Assembly (NCBI GenBank): GCA_035771175.1
Contig: CM069599.1
Location: 36,953,707-37,017,706 of the forward strand
DNA length: 64,000 bases
DNA from: Paratinospora sagittata
Taxonomy: Eukaryota > Streptophyta > Magnoliopsida > Ranunculales > Menispermaceae
Direction of reading: 5' to 3'
Shown: positions 63,789 through 64,000 of the stretch, one piece after another
Layout: each line of letters starts with the position of its first letter
How positions within the stretch are numbered: the first letter of the stretch is position 1
Translations under genes and position numbers: made by a program
The notes under the pieces: generated by a model
Database searches by the model: none
What the model saw: the letters and a program-made list of their open reading frames with translations, nothing else
What the model was told of the DNA's origin: nothing

Positions 63789-64000
63789 CCAAAAATAAAT
63801 ATAATCTCTCACTCTCTCTTCACGCTCTCACTTCACTCTCTTCAACGAACTTCGAAAGCTTCTTCTTCAATGGCAGAATGGTAAATACTAGTAGCTTTTC
63901 CAAGCTCTCGATCTCTTGCTATAAACCCTAGCTAGCTAGTTCTCCTGTTGTTGTTGTTGTTGTTGTTCTAATGAATCCAGGAGATTTTGAACTGGCCCAG
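63789..64000 (+). other. 5' end of a further gene, cut by the window
   Basis: An AATAAATATAA TATA-like site (63794-63804) is followed by a CT-rich leader (CTCTCACTCTCTCTTCACGC, 63806-63825 and on). ATG GCA GAA TG at 63870-63880 is followed by GTAAAT. An intron with (GTT)n (63949-63968) and an acceptor AATCCAG (ends about 63980) precede GAGATTTTGAACTGGCCCAG. From the first ATG this splice yields a stop after six codons; from the ATG at 63878 it yields MEILNWP.., so the start is unresolved. Product unknown. Confidence 0.45.

Overview
This is a stretch of plant nuclear DNA, most likely from a woody eudicot. It is AT-rich, every gene is split by canonical GT-AG introns, and the proteins are plant-type: a chloroplast/mitochondrial DASH cryptochrome, the plant-only Complex II subunit SDH6, and plastid-type 3-dehydroquinate synthase. 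The space between and inside genes holds LINE, SINE, TRIM and solo-LTR remains. I could not assign a species. All exon models were built by hand from splice sites, reading-frame continuity and remembered family sequences; no alignment was run.

Layout. 1-5.6 kb, + strand: the last eight coding exons of VPS54 (GARP tethering complex); the gene starts upstream of the window. 6.9-9.5 kb, +: SDH6. 10.3-14.4 kb, +: a small plant protein of unknown function with a TATA box and an intron-containing leader. 15.1-22.7 kb, -: CRY-DASH/CRY3 in 13 exons, with a GC-AG intron and an ACGT-element promoter. 23.9-25.9 kb: a solo LTR with a 5-bp target duplication. 27.5-36.7 kb, +: an AMBRA1-like WD40 protein in 14 exons, carrying a 1.2-kb foldback element in its largest intron. 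39.5-44.1 kb, -: a 791-residue protein I do not recognise, in six exons. 45.7-48.9 kb, -: plastid 3-dehydroquinate synthase in eight exons. 50.3-54.5 kb, -: an RlmH-type rRNA methyltransferase in six exons. 56.3-58.4 kb: a second solo LTR of the same family. 58.4-63.8 kb: gene-poor AT-rich DNA. 63.87 kb, +: what looks like the start of a further gene, cut by the window end.

The genes do not form a functional cluster. They cover Golgi retrograde traffic, mitochondrial respiration, blue-light reception and DNA repair in organelles, autophagy-type WD40 scaffolding, the shikimate pathway and rRNA modification. This is ordinary plant gene order.

I found no new biochemical system. The most informative structure is the layering of transposable elements. 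A SINE sits inside an older dispersed repeat within a CRY3 intron, and its empty site is preserved in a sister copy 36 kb away. A solo LTR splits another copy of the same repeat. Four short TRIM-type elements retain tRNA-iMet primer sites. A 5'-truncated LINE with poly(A) and target duplication lies in a VPS54 intron.
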